A stretch of DNA of 64,000 bases from Actinoplanes flavus. GTDB lineage: Bacteria > Actinomycetota > Actinomycetes > Mycobacteriales > Micromonosporaceae. The notes beneath the pieces are model-generated. The model was not told where the DNA came from and searched no databases. It saw only the letters and a program-made list of their open reading frames with translations. The translations under genes were made by a program, and so were the position numbers. Where the stretch lies: NCBI RefSeq assembly GCF_017592555.1, contig NZ_JAGFNS010000019.1:124001-188000 (forward strand), in the 5' to 3' direction. Shown here piece by piece: positions 8,043 to 16,337 of this stretch (its first letter is position 1; each line of letters starts with the position of its first letter).

Positions 8043-9700
8043 TCGTCACTTCCGAAGGCGCGGGTGACCAGTGCCCGGTAGCCGGGTTCGGACCGCAGCA
8101 GCTCGGCGTGGGTGCCGGTGGCGGCGACCCGGCCGCCGACCAGGTAGTGCACGGTGTCGGCCCGGTCCAGCAGCACCGGCGAGGTGGTGGCCAGGACGGT
8201 GCCGCGGCCGGCGCGGGCGGTGCTGAGCCGGTCGGCGATCGCGGCCTCGGTGTGCGCGTCGACGGCCGAGGTGGGTTCGGCGGCGAGCAGCATCTCCGGG
8301 TCGGCGTAGACGGCGCGGGCCAGCCGGACCCGCTGCCGCTGTCCGCCGGACAGGTTGCGCCCGCCCCAGTCGACCGGCCGGTCCAGGTCGGCGCCGACGT
8401 CGTGGGCGACCGCGATGTCCAGCGCCCGGCGGACCCGGTCGTCGTCCGGCTCGCCCGCGCCGGCGACCACCTCGCGCAGTGGGCCGGCGAACAGGTGGGC
8501 GTCGTGCTCGGCGACCAGGATCCGGGCCCGGATCTCCGGCTGGGCGATGCCGGCGAGCGGCCGGCCGCCCCAGGTGGCGTCGCCGGCCCGGTAGCGGCCG
8601 AGGCGTTCCAGGACGGCCGCCGAGTCGGCCGGGCGGTCCGAGGCGAGGGCGGTCAGCCGGCCGGGTTCGGCGCACACCCCGGACTCCGGGTCGTGCAGGA
8701 CGGCCGGGCCCGGCGGGGCGGGGTCGCCGGACGGATCGTCGGCGGGCAGGCGCAGGAAGTCGGTGACCCGGCGGGCCGCGATCACGCCGCGGGTGACGTC
8801 GAAGCCGACGAAGATGAACACGCTCACCGGGATGACCAGCATGGCGGTGTAGCCGTACACCGCCACCAGCTGGCCGACGGTCAGCCCGCCGGTGACCGCC
8901 AGCCGGGCGGCCAGCCAGATCACCACCGCGAGGTACACCACCGGGAGGCCCTCGCCGAGCGCGCCGATCCAGGCGGACGGGCCGCCGACCCGGTAGCCGA
9001 CGTCGCGCAGCCCGGCCGACTCCCGTTCGTACCGCGCCTGGTGGGCCTCCTTGCCGCCCAGGCCGTTGAGCACGCGCAGGCCGCCGACCACGTCGACGAG
9101 CCGCCCGTTGAGCCGGCCCTGATGCTCGCGGTAGTGGCCGCCGGCCCGCTGGGCTCGGCGCAGCAGCGGCCCGATGACCAGCGCCAGCGCCGGCACGCCG
9201 GCGACCACGACCAGCGCGAGCAGCCCGGAGATCCGCTGGAGCAGGAACGCGATCACGCCGACCGCGACGACCGAGGCCACCCCGACGCCGCCCGCGTTCA
9301 TCGCCCGGCCGACCGTCCACACGTCGGAGATGCCGATGGTGACGACCTCACCGGCGGTGACCCGGCGGGGCAGGGCCGCGCCGAGCCGGGTGGCGTGGGT
9401 CATCACCAGGTCGACGGTGCGCAGTGCGGCGGCCAGCCGCAGCTTCGTCATGCTCCGGTGCCGCATGATCCCCAGGCCGGCGCTGGCCACCCCGACGATC
9501 AGCACCACCGCGGCCCAGGCGAGCAGCACGCCGGGGCGGCGCGGCGCGAGGCCGCGGTCGATCGCCTGCGAGATGAGGTACGGCGTGACGGCCAGGCTGA
9601 CGAACCACAGTGTCCCGAACAGCGCGCCGAGCGCGACCCGCCCCTTCACCTGCCGAGCCAGCCACCACAGGTACCGAACCGGACCACGCGCATCCACCAC
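8039..9700 (-). CDS. ABC exporter half-transporter with lost Walker A and degenerate Walker B
   Basis: A 553-residue membrane-ATPase fusion, partner of the 573-residue protein encoded just downstream. The membrane domain covers about residues 1-310. In the ATPase domain the Walker A loop is replaced by LASDRPADSAAVLERL, Walker B reads MLLAAEPTSAVD (the Mg-binding Asp replaced by Ala), the Q-loop has Glu (LVAEHDAHLF) and the H-loop histidine is Thr (LATTSP). The signature LSGGQRQR is perfect. It therefore cannot bind ATP in the normal way itself but supplies the signature that completes the partner's site. A GTG at 9700 or the next codon is the start. The pair is typical of one actinobacterial exporter subfamily. 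Confidence 0.86.
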   Translation of the reverse strand: MVDARGPVRYLWWLARQVKGRVALGALFGTLWFVSLAVTPYLISQAIDRGLAPRRPGVLLAWAAVVLIVGVASAGLGIMRHRSMTKLRLAAALRTVDLVMTHATRLGAALPRRVTAGEVVTIGISDVWTVGRAMNAGGVGVASVVAVGVIAFLLQRISGLLALVVVAGVPALALVIGPLLRRAQRAGGHYREHQGRLNGRLVDVVGGLRVLNGLGGKEAHQARYERESAGLRDVGYRVGGPSAWIGALGEGLPVVYLAVVIWLAARLAVTGGLTVGQLVAVYGYTAMLVIPVSVFIFVGFDVTRGVIAARRVTDFLRLPADDPSGDPAPPGPAVLHDPESGVCAEPGRLTALASDRPADSAAVLERLGRYRAGDATWGGRPLAGIAQPEIRARILVAEHDAHLFAGPLREVVAGAGEPDDDRVRRALDIAVAHDVGADLDRPVDWGGRNLSGGQRQRVRLARAVYADPEMLLAAEPTSAVDAHTEAAIADRLSTARAGRGTVLATTSPVLLDRADTVHYLVGGRVAATGTHAELLRSEPGYRALVTRAFGSDE

Positions 9701-9733
9701 GCCGACATGCTGCCGTAAAACCGGGGAGAGATG

Positions 9734-11095
9734 TCACCCGATTTCCACCGGCCGGCGCGTGCGCTCCCGCAGCGTCGCGAACACCGTCAGGGCCGCGACC
9801 ACGGCGAACCCGGCCGCCAGGGTGACCGCGGCGCTGAGCCCGTCGGCATAGGAATTCCGCTGATGGAAGAACGAGCCGTAGACCGCCACGCCGAACGCGA
9901 AGCCCAGTTGCCGGAACGTGTTCAGCGCGCCGCCGGCCATGCCGCTGCGCTCCGGCGGTACGGCGGCCAGCACCGCCGACGACAGCACCGGCAGCACCGC
10001 GCCGACGCCCAGCCCGACCAGCATCAGCCCGGGGATCAGCACCGCCGCCCCGGAGCCGTCGCCGACCATCGACTGGGCCAGGTCACCGGCCGCGATCACC
10101 AGCAGCCCGGCGCCGATCACCAGTCCCGGCCGGGCCCGTTGCAGCGCGTGCCCGCCGAGGGCGCCGACCAGCAGCGCGGCGCCGCTCGTCGGCAGCGCGC
10201 CGAGCAGCCCGGCGTCGACCGGCCCGTGCCCGAGGACGCGTTGCAGCCAGGTGGTGGTGTAGGGCAGGTAGGCGAACGCGGCCGCCTGGCACAGGAACGC
10301 CGCCACGATCAGCCCGGTGAACCCGCTGTCGCGGAACAGCCGCAGGTCCAGCATCGGGTCGTCGGACCGGTGCTCCACCAGCACGAACAGGCCCATCCCG
10401 GCTAGGCCCAGCGCGATCGGCAGCAGCACCGACGGTGCGGTCCAGCCGTCGTCGGCGGCCCGGATCAGCCCGTAGGTGGCGGCCGTCACGGCCAGGGTGA
10501 AGGTCACCGTGCCCGGCAGGTCGAACCGGCTCGCCCGCCCGGCCCGCGACTCGGCGACGTGCCGCAGCGTGAGCACCACGGCGGCCACACAGACCGGCAG
10601 GTTGACCAGGAAGATCCAGCGCCAGCCGAGGTGCTCGGTGAGCAGTCCGCCGGCCAGCGGTCCGGCCGCGGTGGCCACGCCGTTGACCGCGCCCCAGACA
10701 CCGAACGCCACACCGCGGTCCCGGCCACGGTAGGTGACGTTGAGGATGGCCACGGTGGTGGCGTACATGGCGGCGCCTCCGGCGCCCTGCAGGACCCGGG
10801 CCGCGACCAGGGCGGGCACGTTCGGCGCGAGCGCGCACAACAACGACGAGACCGCGAAGATCAACAGCCCGATGAGGTACGTCGCGCGGCGCCCGTGGCG
10901 ATCGGCCAGCGAACCGGCGCCCAGCAGGAGGGCGGCCAGCGCCAGGGCATAGCCGTCGAGAACCCAGGCCAGGTCGTGCGGGTCGGCGTTCAGTCGGGTG
11001 GCGATGCTCGGCAGCGCGACCACCACGATGGTGACGTCCACGAGCAGCAGAAAGGTGCCGAGACAGACGGCGACCAGCGGAAACCATTTACGCAT
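9734..11095 (-). CDS. MFS multidrug exporter, DHA2 (EmrB/QacA) family
   Basis: A 453-residue protein with 14 predicted membrane helices. Motifs of drug:H+ antiporters are clear: LLVDVTIVVVALPSI in helix 1, WVLDGYALALAALLLGAGSLADRHGRR (motif A after helix 2, with the DRHGRR loop), and GPLAGGLL in helix 5 (motif C, antiporter). It should pump out a hydrophobic compound in exchange for protons. I chose ATG 11095 (MRKWFPLVAV), which places the first membrane helix correctly; an upstream ATG at 11164 would add 23 polar residues and run into the promoter of the divergent regulator. The divergent Lrp/AsnC-type gene (11182-12324) is the likely regulator. Confidence 0.85.
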   Translation of the reverse strand: MRKWFPLVAVCLGTFLLLVDVTIVVVALPSIATRLNADPHDLAWVLDGYALALAALLLGAGSLADRHGRRATYLIGLLIFAVSSLLCALAPNVPALVAARVLQGAGGAAMYATTVAILNVTYRGRDRGVAFGVWGAVNGVATAAGPLAGGLLTEHLGWRWIFLVNLPVCVAAVVLTLRHVAESRAGRASRFDLPGTVTFTLAVTAATYGLIRAADDGWTAPSVLLPIALGLAGMGLFVLVEHRSDDPMLDLRLFRDSGFTGLIVAAFLCQAAAFAYLPYTTTWLQRVLGHGPVDAGLLGALPTSGAALLVGALGGHALQRARPGLVIGAGLLVIAAGDLAQSMVGDGSGAAVLIPGLMLVGLGVGAVLPVLSSAVLAAVPPERSGMAGGALNTFRQLGFAFGVAVYGSFFHQRNSYADGLSAAVTLAAGFAVVAALTVFATLRERTRRPVEIG

Positions 11096-11147
11096 GCGCC
11101 ACAGAATCCGGGGTGTCCGCTCGTTCGTACCATGTATCGAGCTCTTC

Positions 11148-11175
11148 TTGGCGCTTCTCGACATCTGGCTAGGAT
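11148..11175 (+). promoter_or_regulatory. Promoter of the Lrp/AsnC gene, leaderless
   Basis: TTGGCG at 11148-11153 and TAGGAT at 11170-11175 are spaced 16 bp apart. The -10 element ends 6 nt before ATG 11182, so the transcript would begin at or next to the start codon. No ribosome site is present. The element overlaps the upstream control region of the divergent MFS gene. Confidence 0.6.
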
Positions 11176-11181
11176 CAGATG

Positions 11182-12324
11182 ATGGAAATCGACACGCTGG
11201 ATCGGCGCATCGTGCACGCGCTGCGGATCGACGGCCGCGCCGGATGGCGCGAGATCGGCGCGGTGCTCGGCGTCTCCGACCAGACCGTGGCCCGCCGCTA
11301 CCGCCGCCTGCGCGAGAACGCCGGGGTCCGGGTGGTCGGCATCCCCAACCCGATCCGGCTGGGCTACGAGATGTGGACCCTGCGCCTGCACACCGCCCCC
11401 GACCGCGCCGTCCCCCTGGCCGAGGCGCTGGCCCGGCGTGGCGACACCGGCTGGGTGAGCCTCTTCTCCGGCGGCACCGAGATCACCTGCCAGGTCCGCA
11501 TCCCGGCACACGCCGACCGGGAGGCCCTGCTCCTACAGCGCCTGCCCCGCACCCCCGGCCTGATCTCGGTGAGCGCCCACTGCCTCATCCACCAGTACGT
11601 CGGCGGCGCGGTCGGCCCGGACCGCCGCGACGACGCCCTCACCCCCGCCGAGATCGCCGCCCTCATCCCCGTCGACGGCCCGCAACCGCAGGACACCCCG
11701 CCGTCCCCGCACGCCCTCACCCCCGCCGACCGCCCGCAACCGCAAGACGCCCCGCCGCCCCCGCACGCCCTCACCCCCGCCGACCGCCCGCAACCGCAGG
11801 ACACCCCGCCGCCCCCGCACGCCCTCACCCCCACCGACCGCCCGCAACCGCAAGACACCCCGCCGCCCCCGCTCGTCCTGTCCACCGCCGACGAGGCGCT
11901 GCTGGAGGCGCTCGGCCGGGACGGCCGGGCCGGCTACACGGACCTGGCCGCCGCGACCGGCTGGCCCGAGTCGACGGTCCGCCGCCGGATGCGTGAGCTG
12001 CGCCGGTCCGGTGCCCTCTACTACGACGTCGAGGTCCGCCCACTGGTCTTCGGCTTCAGCGCCGCGGTGATGCTGTGGGTCACCGTGGCGCCGGCCCGGC
12101 TGGCGGCGGTCGGCGCCGCCCTGGCCGGTCACGAGGAGGTGGTCTTCGCGGCCGCCACCACCGGCGCCACGAACCTGATGGCAACCGTGATCTGCCGCGA
12201 CATGGCGGCCTTCTACCGCTACCTCACCGAGCGGGTCAGCGGCCTCGACGGCGTCGACCGGGTGGAATCCACCCCGTTGTTACGGCACGTGAAACAACTC
12301 GGACCGGCCGTCCCATCGATGTGA
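11182..12324 (+). CDS. Double-domain Lrp/AsnC family regulator with repeat linker
   Basis: A 380-residue protein made of two Lrp/AsnC modules. The first HTH (LDRRIVHALRIDGRAGWREIGAVLGVSDQTVARRYRRL) and its ligand domain fill about residues 1-155. A Pro/Gln-rich linker of nearly four 18-residue repeats follows (about residues 167-234). The second HTH is ADEALLEALGRDGRAGYTDLAAATGWPESTVRRRMREL, followed by a second RAM-like domain to the end. Lrp proteins normally carry one HTH and oligomerise; a tandem fusion may act as a built-in dimer. The repeat linker sets the two halves far apart. Start ATG 11182 is chosen because of the -10 element 6 nt upstream; ATG 11179 is immediately adjacent. It probably controls the divergent MFS exporter gene. 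Confidence 0.85.
   Translation: MEIDTLDRRIVHALRIDGRAGWREIGAVLGVSDQTVARRYRRLRENAGVRVVGIPNPIRLGYEMWTLRLHTAPDRAVPLAEALARRGDTGWVSLFSGGTEITCQVRIPAHADREALLLQRLPRTPGLISVSAHCLIHQYVGGAVGPDRRDDALTPAEIAALIPVDGPQPQDTPPSPHALTPADRPQPQDAPPPPHALTPADRPQPQDTPPPPHALTPTDRPQPQDTPPPPLVLSTADEALLEALGRDGRAGYTDLAAATGWPESTVRRRMRELRRSGALYYDVEVRPLVFGFSAAVMLWVTVAPARLAAVGAALAGHEEVVFAAATTGATNLMATVICRDMAAFYRYLTERVSGLDGVDRVESTPLLRHVKQLGPAVPSM
11680..11883 (+). repeat. 54-bp in-frame tandem repeat, nearly four copies
   Basis: Copies begin at 11680, 11734, 11788 and 11842, the last one partial. Each encodes an 18-residue unit starting PQPQD(T/A)PP and ending ALTP(A/T)DR. Copies differ by only a few bases, which suggests recent expansion by slippage or unequal recombination, and copy number may vary between strains. 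Confidence 0.85.
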
Positions 12325-12575
12325 ATTCCCGGTTACACCTGGCGTGAGAGGCAACTGTTCCGCCTCGACAGACGTCATGCTCTACGAGGGTCGAAGATCG
12401 GCACGGCACGGGACCGCGGTTCGCGGGCGCCTCCCGACCGTGCCCGATACGGCCCCGCACGGGGTGGGCGACGGCACCGGTTCGGGCCGCCGCCCATCCC
12501 GGCGCGGCCCTCGCCGACCCGCTTCCCCACACCGACCCTGCTTCGGCGCAGTGCACCATCAACGCGGGCGGCATC
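12325..12575. other. Intergenic region without a supported gene
   Basis: This stretch separates the Lrp gene from the tandem array. Open frames here have Arg/Pro-rich products and no recognisable domains, and codon positions show no consistent bias. I see no clear hairpin or promoter. Confidence 0.5.
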
Positions 12576-12762
12576 GTCAACACGAATCCCCGTCAACACA
12601 AGGCCCCCGTCAACACGAAGCTCCCGTCAACACCAAGCCCCCGTCAACACAAGGCCCCGTTAACACGAGGCACCGTCAACACGAGGCACCGTCAACACGA
12701 GGCACCGTCAACACGAGGCACCGTCAACACGAGGCACCGTGCGCCATCAACACGAGGCAGTC
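12576..12762. repeat. 16-17 bp tandem repeat array, GTCAACACGAGGCACC type
   Basis: About eleven units are head to tail. The left units vary (endings such as AAGGCCCCC, GAAGCTCCC, CAAGCCCCC); the right four or five copies of GTCAACACGAGGCACC are identical, followed by a degraded copy that reaches the stop codon of the SDR gene. There are no spacers. The core TCAACAC recurs in the array at 27907-28145. Homogeneous copies at one end suggest recent growth. On the minus strand the unit reads GGTGCCTCGTGTTGAC and would lie in the 3' untranslated part of the SDR mRNA. Confidence 0.85.
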
Positions 12763-13432
12763 AGCGGGAGCGGCGCAGCCGGGCCGCGGTTCGCAGCAAC
12801 GGTCCGAGCGTGCCGGTCACCGCAGCCATCCGACGGGGGTAGGACACGACCGCCGGCCGGGTGCGAACGCACCGCATGAGGACGTCGACCGCCCGCTCCG
12901 GTGAGATCTTGAACGGGGTGACCGGCGATTTGGCCATCTTGGTGTCGACGAAACCGAACCGCACCGCGGTCACCGCCACCCCGCGCGGCCGCAGCGCCGC
13001 GTCGAGCCCGAGCAGGTACGACGTCAGCCCCGCCTTGGACGCCGCATAGCCGGGAGCATCCGCCGAGATCATCGCGTCGGCGAGGCTGGACAGCCCGATG
13101 ACGTGGCCCCGCCCGGCGGCCAGCATGCCGGGCAGGACCGCCTCCACGGTGCGGGCCGCGCCGAGCAGGTTCACCTCGATGGCCCGGGTCTGTGCCGCGA
13201 AGTCGTCCCCATTGAGCAGCTCGCCGGCCCCGGCCGCGTAGACGCACAGGTCGACGGCTCCCACCTCGGCCAGCGCTTCCGGGAAGCCGGCCGAGGTGAC
13301 GTCCACGACGACCGGTTCCCCGACCGGCGCGGCCCGCCGCGACAGCCCGGTGACCCGCCACCCCTCGGCCAGCAGCCGGTGTGTCAGGGCGAGTCCGATG
13401 CCGTCGCTGTTACCCACGATCAAGGCGCGCAT
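12761..13432 (-). CDS. Short-chain dehydrogenase/reductase (SDR)
   Basis: A 223-residue Rossmann-fold protein. The cofactor loop reads VGNSDGIGLAL instead of the classic TGxxxGIG, the NAG-like motif is YAAGAG, the catalytic Ser is in GLSSLAD and the catalytic pair is Y-A-A-S-K (PGYAASKAGL). Substrate is unknown; similarity is to oxidoreductases acting on alcohols or ketones with NAD(P). ATG 13432 is used because AGGAT lies 9 nt upstream; a GTG at 13450 would add six residues. The stop codon directly abuts a tandem repeat array. Confidence 0.82.
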   Translation of the reverse strand: MRALIVGNSDGIGLALTHRLLAEGWRVTGLSRRAAPVGEPVVVDVTSAGFPEALAEVGAVDLCVYAAGAGELLNGDDFAAQTRAIEVNLLGAARTVEAVLPGMLAAGRGHVIGLSSLADAMISADAPGYAASKAGLTSYLLGLDAALRPRGVAVTAVRFGFVDTKMAKSPVTPFKISPERAVDVLMRCVRTRPAVVSYPRRMAAVTGTLGPLLRTAARLRRSR

Positions 13433-13498
13433 GACCGCAGATCCTGTCACGCCCGCCCTCGACAGGGAGTCGTCCCCACGGCCGGGGGATGGACCTTC

Positions 13499-14188
13499 TC
13501 ATCCGCGGCGGGCACCGTCCGGCTCACGACGGTGGGCGCCGGTCGCCGCGGCCCGGCGCGAGCCGCCGGATCCGGGGTCCGGCCGTTCGACGCGTACCGG
13601 GTTGCCGCGTACCAGCTCGTCGTGGACCCGCCGGCGGGCGGTGTCGACGGCCCGGCCGGCCGCCGCGTCGCCCGCTTCGAGGCGTTCCCGGAGCAGCCGC
13701 GACGCGATGGCCCGGTTGAGGCTGAGCTGCCGCTCGGTGTCGACCACCACGACCGTCCCGGACGGACGGTGCGTGGCCCGAACCGCCGTGCTGGCCTTGT
13801 TGCGATGCTGCCCGCCCGGCCCTCCGGTACGGCACGGCACGAAGTCGACATCCGCCTCGTCGAAGACGGTCGGTGTCACCCCGACCTGCACCTGTTGGGC
13901 GGTCACATACCAGTTCTTGCGGCCGGGGCCGGTCCGGTAGGGGCTCGGCGCCTGCCAGCACAGTGTCCCGGTCCACGAGTCCGCGAACCGCGCCGCCGCG
14001 TCCCCGGTGATCTCCAGCAGCACCGACCGGAAGGTTCCGGGTCGCTCCCCGGCCACGGTCTCCACCCGCCGGATGGAGACCTTCTCCCGTCCTCCGGCGT
14101 CGGCTTCCAGCCGACGGGCCAGCCGCGCCACGGCCCAGGCGCACTCCTGCGGTCCGCGCCCGGCGGACACCAGCAGATGTACGGTCAC
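13499..14188 (-). CDS. prfH: Peptide chain release factor homologue PrfH
   Basis: A 229-residue release-factor homologue. The peptidyl-tRNA hydrolysis motif GGQ is at residues 125-127 within TGGPGGQHRNK, followed by the conserved KASTAVRATHRPSGTVV segment. It lacks the stop-codon recognition domain of RF1/RF2, as PrfH does, and opens with the PrfH-like HLLVSAGRGPQEC. Studied PrfH proteins release nascent peptides from ribosomes cut in the 16S decoding centre, so that RtcB can reseal the RNA. GTG 14188 is the start: it overlaps the upstream stop as GTGA and has AGGTGG five nt upstream. It is the third gene of an rtcB-ORF-prfH operon. A basic tail rich in Arg and Gly follows the catalytic domain. 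Confidence 0.88.
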   Translation of the reverse strand: MTVHLLVSAGRGPQECAWAVARLARRLEADAGGREKVSIRRVETVAGERPGTFRSVLLEITGDAAARFADSWTGTLCWQAPSPYRTGPGRKNWYVTAQQVQVGVTPTVFDEADVDFVPCRTGGPGGQHRNKASTAVRATHRPSGTVVVVDTERQLSLNRAIASRLLRERLEAGDAAAGRAVDTARRRVHDELVRGNPVRVERPDPGSGGSRRAAATGAHRREPDGARRG

Positions 14189-14982
14189 CGCAACCACCTC
14201 ATGACCCGCCCGAACCCGGCCCGGCTCTCCACCGGCGCCGCCGGTCGTACCCGCCGCCCGTCGCCGTCGGGACGCTGCGGGTTCGCCCGGCCGTCCACTC
14301 CGGCGCCGCCCGGCTGGACGGGACCGGCCGGCAGGCCGAAGGTGGGCGCACGGCGTACCGCATCGAAATGGGCACCCAGGTCCGCTCGTACCCCGAAGAG
14401 GGCGGGCGCGGCGTCACGGGACCCGGCCGGATGGCCCGGCCCGCCGGGGAACCGCCGCGAGGCAGGCACCGCACCGGCGTGACCGACCAGCTCGGTGGGC
14501 TCACCGAGCAGGGCGGACGCGGCGCGGACCGGATGGGACGGCCGACCCGGATCACCCGTCACCGTGCCGGGCCCGGCCTGCGTCACGCCGACCGGACGGG
14601 TGTGTCCACTTCGGGCAGGAGGCCCACCGGGGGCGGCCGGGGCCGGGCCTGCCGGGTCGCGGCTCGCACCGGTCGGGGCGACAGCACCCGGCCCGGCTCG
14701 TCCGACACGGGCGGGAGGCATCGACCGTACCCGATGGGAACGCTGGAAGGGGAAACCGGGCCGGTCGGGGTGAGCGCCCACGTCGACGGTGACCCGGAAC
14801 CGGCCCGCCGGCAGGCGGCGCAGGGTGGGGCGGCGGATCGGGGTGAGCCCGAACGGATAGCCGCGGAAGCGGCGGCCGGGCCGCCGGCGCGGGTCGAGCC
14901 AGCCGGCCCGCCGGGCGATCCGGGCGCCGAACGTCAGGCGGCGGCGCGGGCGCGGGCGGACGGCCCGCCGGGGCGCGCTCAT
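14185..14982 (-). CDS. Unknown Arg/Pro/Gly-rich protein between rtcB and prfH
   Basis: A 265-residue product that I do not recognise. The first 70 or so residues are extremely basic (PRRAVRPRPRRRLTFGARIA, later RRRPGRRFRG) with a possible folded strand GRFRVTVDVGAHPD; this section has strong G/C bias at third positions. From about residue 90 on the protein is Pro/Gly/Ala-rich, low in complexity and with weaker codon bias, so probably disordered. It starts in ATGA with the rtcB stop and ends in GTGA with the prfH start, which argues that it is translated and coupled to both. A basic N-terminus in an RNA-repair operon suggests RNA or ribosome binding, but that is inference. The 3' half could be poorly constrained. 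Confidence 0.6.
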   Translation of the reverse strand: MSAPRRAVRPRPRRRLTFGARIARRAGWLDPRRRPGRRFRGYPFGLTPIRRPTLRRLPAGRFRVTVDVGAHPDRPGFPFQRSHRVRSMPPARVGRAGPGAVAPTGASRDPAGPAPAAPGGPPARSGHTRPVGVTQAGPGTVTGDPGRPSHPVRAASALLGEPTELVGHAGAVPASRRFPGGPGHPAGSRDAAPALFGVRADLGAHFDAVRRAPTFGLPAGPVQPGGAGVDGRANPQRPDGDGRRVRPAAPVESRAGFGRVMRWLR

Positions 14983-16085
14983 CGCCGGCCTCCCCGGCGC
15001 GGGGTGAGCTCGGCGGTCTTGTAGGTGACCACCGGCAGCGTGCTGACGATCGGCGTGGCCAGGCCGTACGTGACGAGGTCGCCGATCACCTGCTCGATCC
15101 GTTTGTACGCGGTGGGCGCCTCCTCGAACAGCAGTTGCCGGTCACCGCAGACGACGAGGGAGCCCACCGCCGTACGCCGGAGTTCCTCGACGGTGTGTTT
15201 GGCCTTGCCGCGCCGGAGTGCGTCGGCCCGGGACATCTTGCGCCCGGCGCCGTGTGCGACGGAGTGCCCGGCGTCCGGACCGGCGTGTCCGGCGACCAGG
15301 TAGGAGTGGGTGCCGCGGGTGCCGGCGACGAGCACGTCGCGGCCGTCGCCCGGTGCGGCGCCCTTGCGGTGCAGGTAGACGCCGTCGCGGATCTGCACCG
15401 CGTTGTGGCAGACGTCGGTGACGGGTTCGCCGAGTTCGGCGCCGATGGCGTCGGCGACGCGTTCGGCCATGATCCGCCGGTTGAGGTGTCCCCACCGGAC
15501 CGCGTCGTCGTGGGCGGCCAGGTAGGCGGCGGGGTCGGGGGCCGGTCCGGCGCCGTGCACCTCGGTGTGTGCCCGCAGGATGCGCTCGCCGAGCCCGCGG
15601 GAGCCGCTGTGCACGATGAGCACCAGGTCCCCGGTGGTCAGGCCGAGCCGCGCGGCGTGCCCGGTGTCGAGGACGGCGTCGACTTTGGCGAGTTCGACGA
15701 AGTGGTTGCCGCGCCCGACGGTGCCCAGCTGGTCGGTCCAGCCGGCCGGGATGTCGTCGCCGGGGGCCGGGTCGACGGGCTGGTCGAGGTCGGGGAAGCG
15801 GGCCGCGACGCGTTCCGGGACGGCCTTCTTGAGCCGGACCGGGTAGACGGCGATCCCGCAGCCGATGTCGGAGCCAACGAGGAACGGATAGAGCACGGTG
15901 GAAGCCATGGCCGCGCCGATCGGGGCACCCTTGCCGGGGTGCAGGTCGGGCATCCCGGCGACGTGGATCATGCCGTCGAGGGCGGCGACCTGGTGGCACT
16001 GGGCGACGGCGTCGGATTCGATCCAGCTGCCGGGGGCGGCGAACACGGTGACGGACGCGGACGTGGCGGACTGCGATGGAGACAA
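14979..16085 (-). CDS. rtcB: RtcB family RNA ligase, PrfH-associated type
   Basis: A 368-residue RNA ligase, shorter than canonical RtcB and close to the length of PrfH-linked RtcB2. Residues for GTP-dependent ligation are present: metal ligands C76 (SDIGCGIA), H128 (GRGNHFVEL), H159 (VHSGSRGLG) and H227 (CHNAV), and the guanylylated histidine H278 in AHGAGRKMSR. RtcB joins 2',3'-cyclic phosphate or 3'-phosphate ends to 5'-OH ends. TTG 16085 is taken as start because GAAAGAAG lies just upstream and the family's first strand follows. It is the first gene of the operon; no archease gene is nearby. Its targets are probably 16S rRNA broken by toxins. Confidence 0.9.
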   Translation of the reverse strand: MSPSQSATSASVTVFAAPGSWIESDAVAQCHQVAALDGMIHVAGMPDLHPGKGAPIGAAMASTVLYPFLVGSDIGCGIAVYPVRLKKAVPERVAARFPDLDQPVDPAPGDDIPAGWTDQLGTVGRGNHFVELAKVDAVLDTGHAARLGLTTGDLVLIVHSGSRGLGERILRAHTEVHGAGPAPDPAAYLAAHDDAVRWGHLNRRIMAERVADAIGAELGEPVTDVCHNAVQIRDGVYLHRKGAAPGDGRDVLVAGTRGTHSYLVAGHAGPDAGHSVAHGAGRKMSRADALRRGKAKHTVEELRRTAVGSLVVCGDRQLLFEEAPTAYKRIEQVIGDLVTYGLATPIVSTLPVVTYKTAELTPRRGGRR

Positions 16086-16337
16086 AAGAGATCTTCTTTC
16101 GGCATGACGGAGGCGCGGCCGGGCGTCAGATGTGCCCCGGGGCCGCTAGGGATGCGCTGGTGAAGTGCCTCAGTACGTCATGCCGCCCACCCTCGCGGAT
16201 CACCGCGGGCCCGGCAAGCGATTTATCGCCGGCATACCACCGCGGCAGGTACCGGATGGGATTACCGACTTGTTACCGGCGAGTTAACGCTATTCATATC
16301 CATCGATGCAGGAGCCCCACTACCCCAGGGAGTTCCC

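Noticed and set aside
14368-15024. Plus-strand frame opposite the unknown gene of the rtcB operon
   Set aside because: It has no start signal or overlaps, while the minus-strand frame has perfect ATGA and GTGA junctions.
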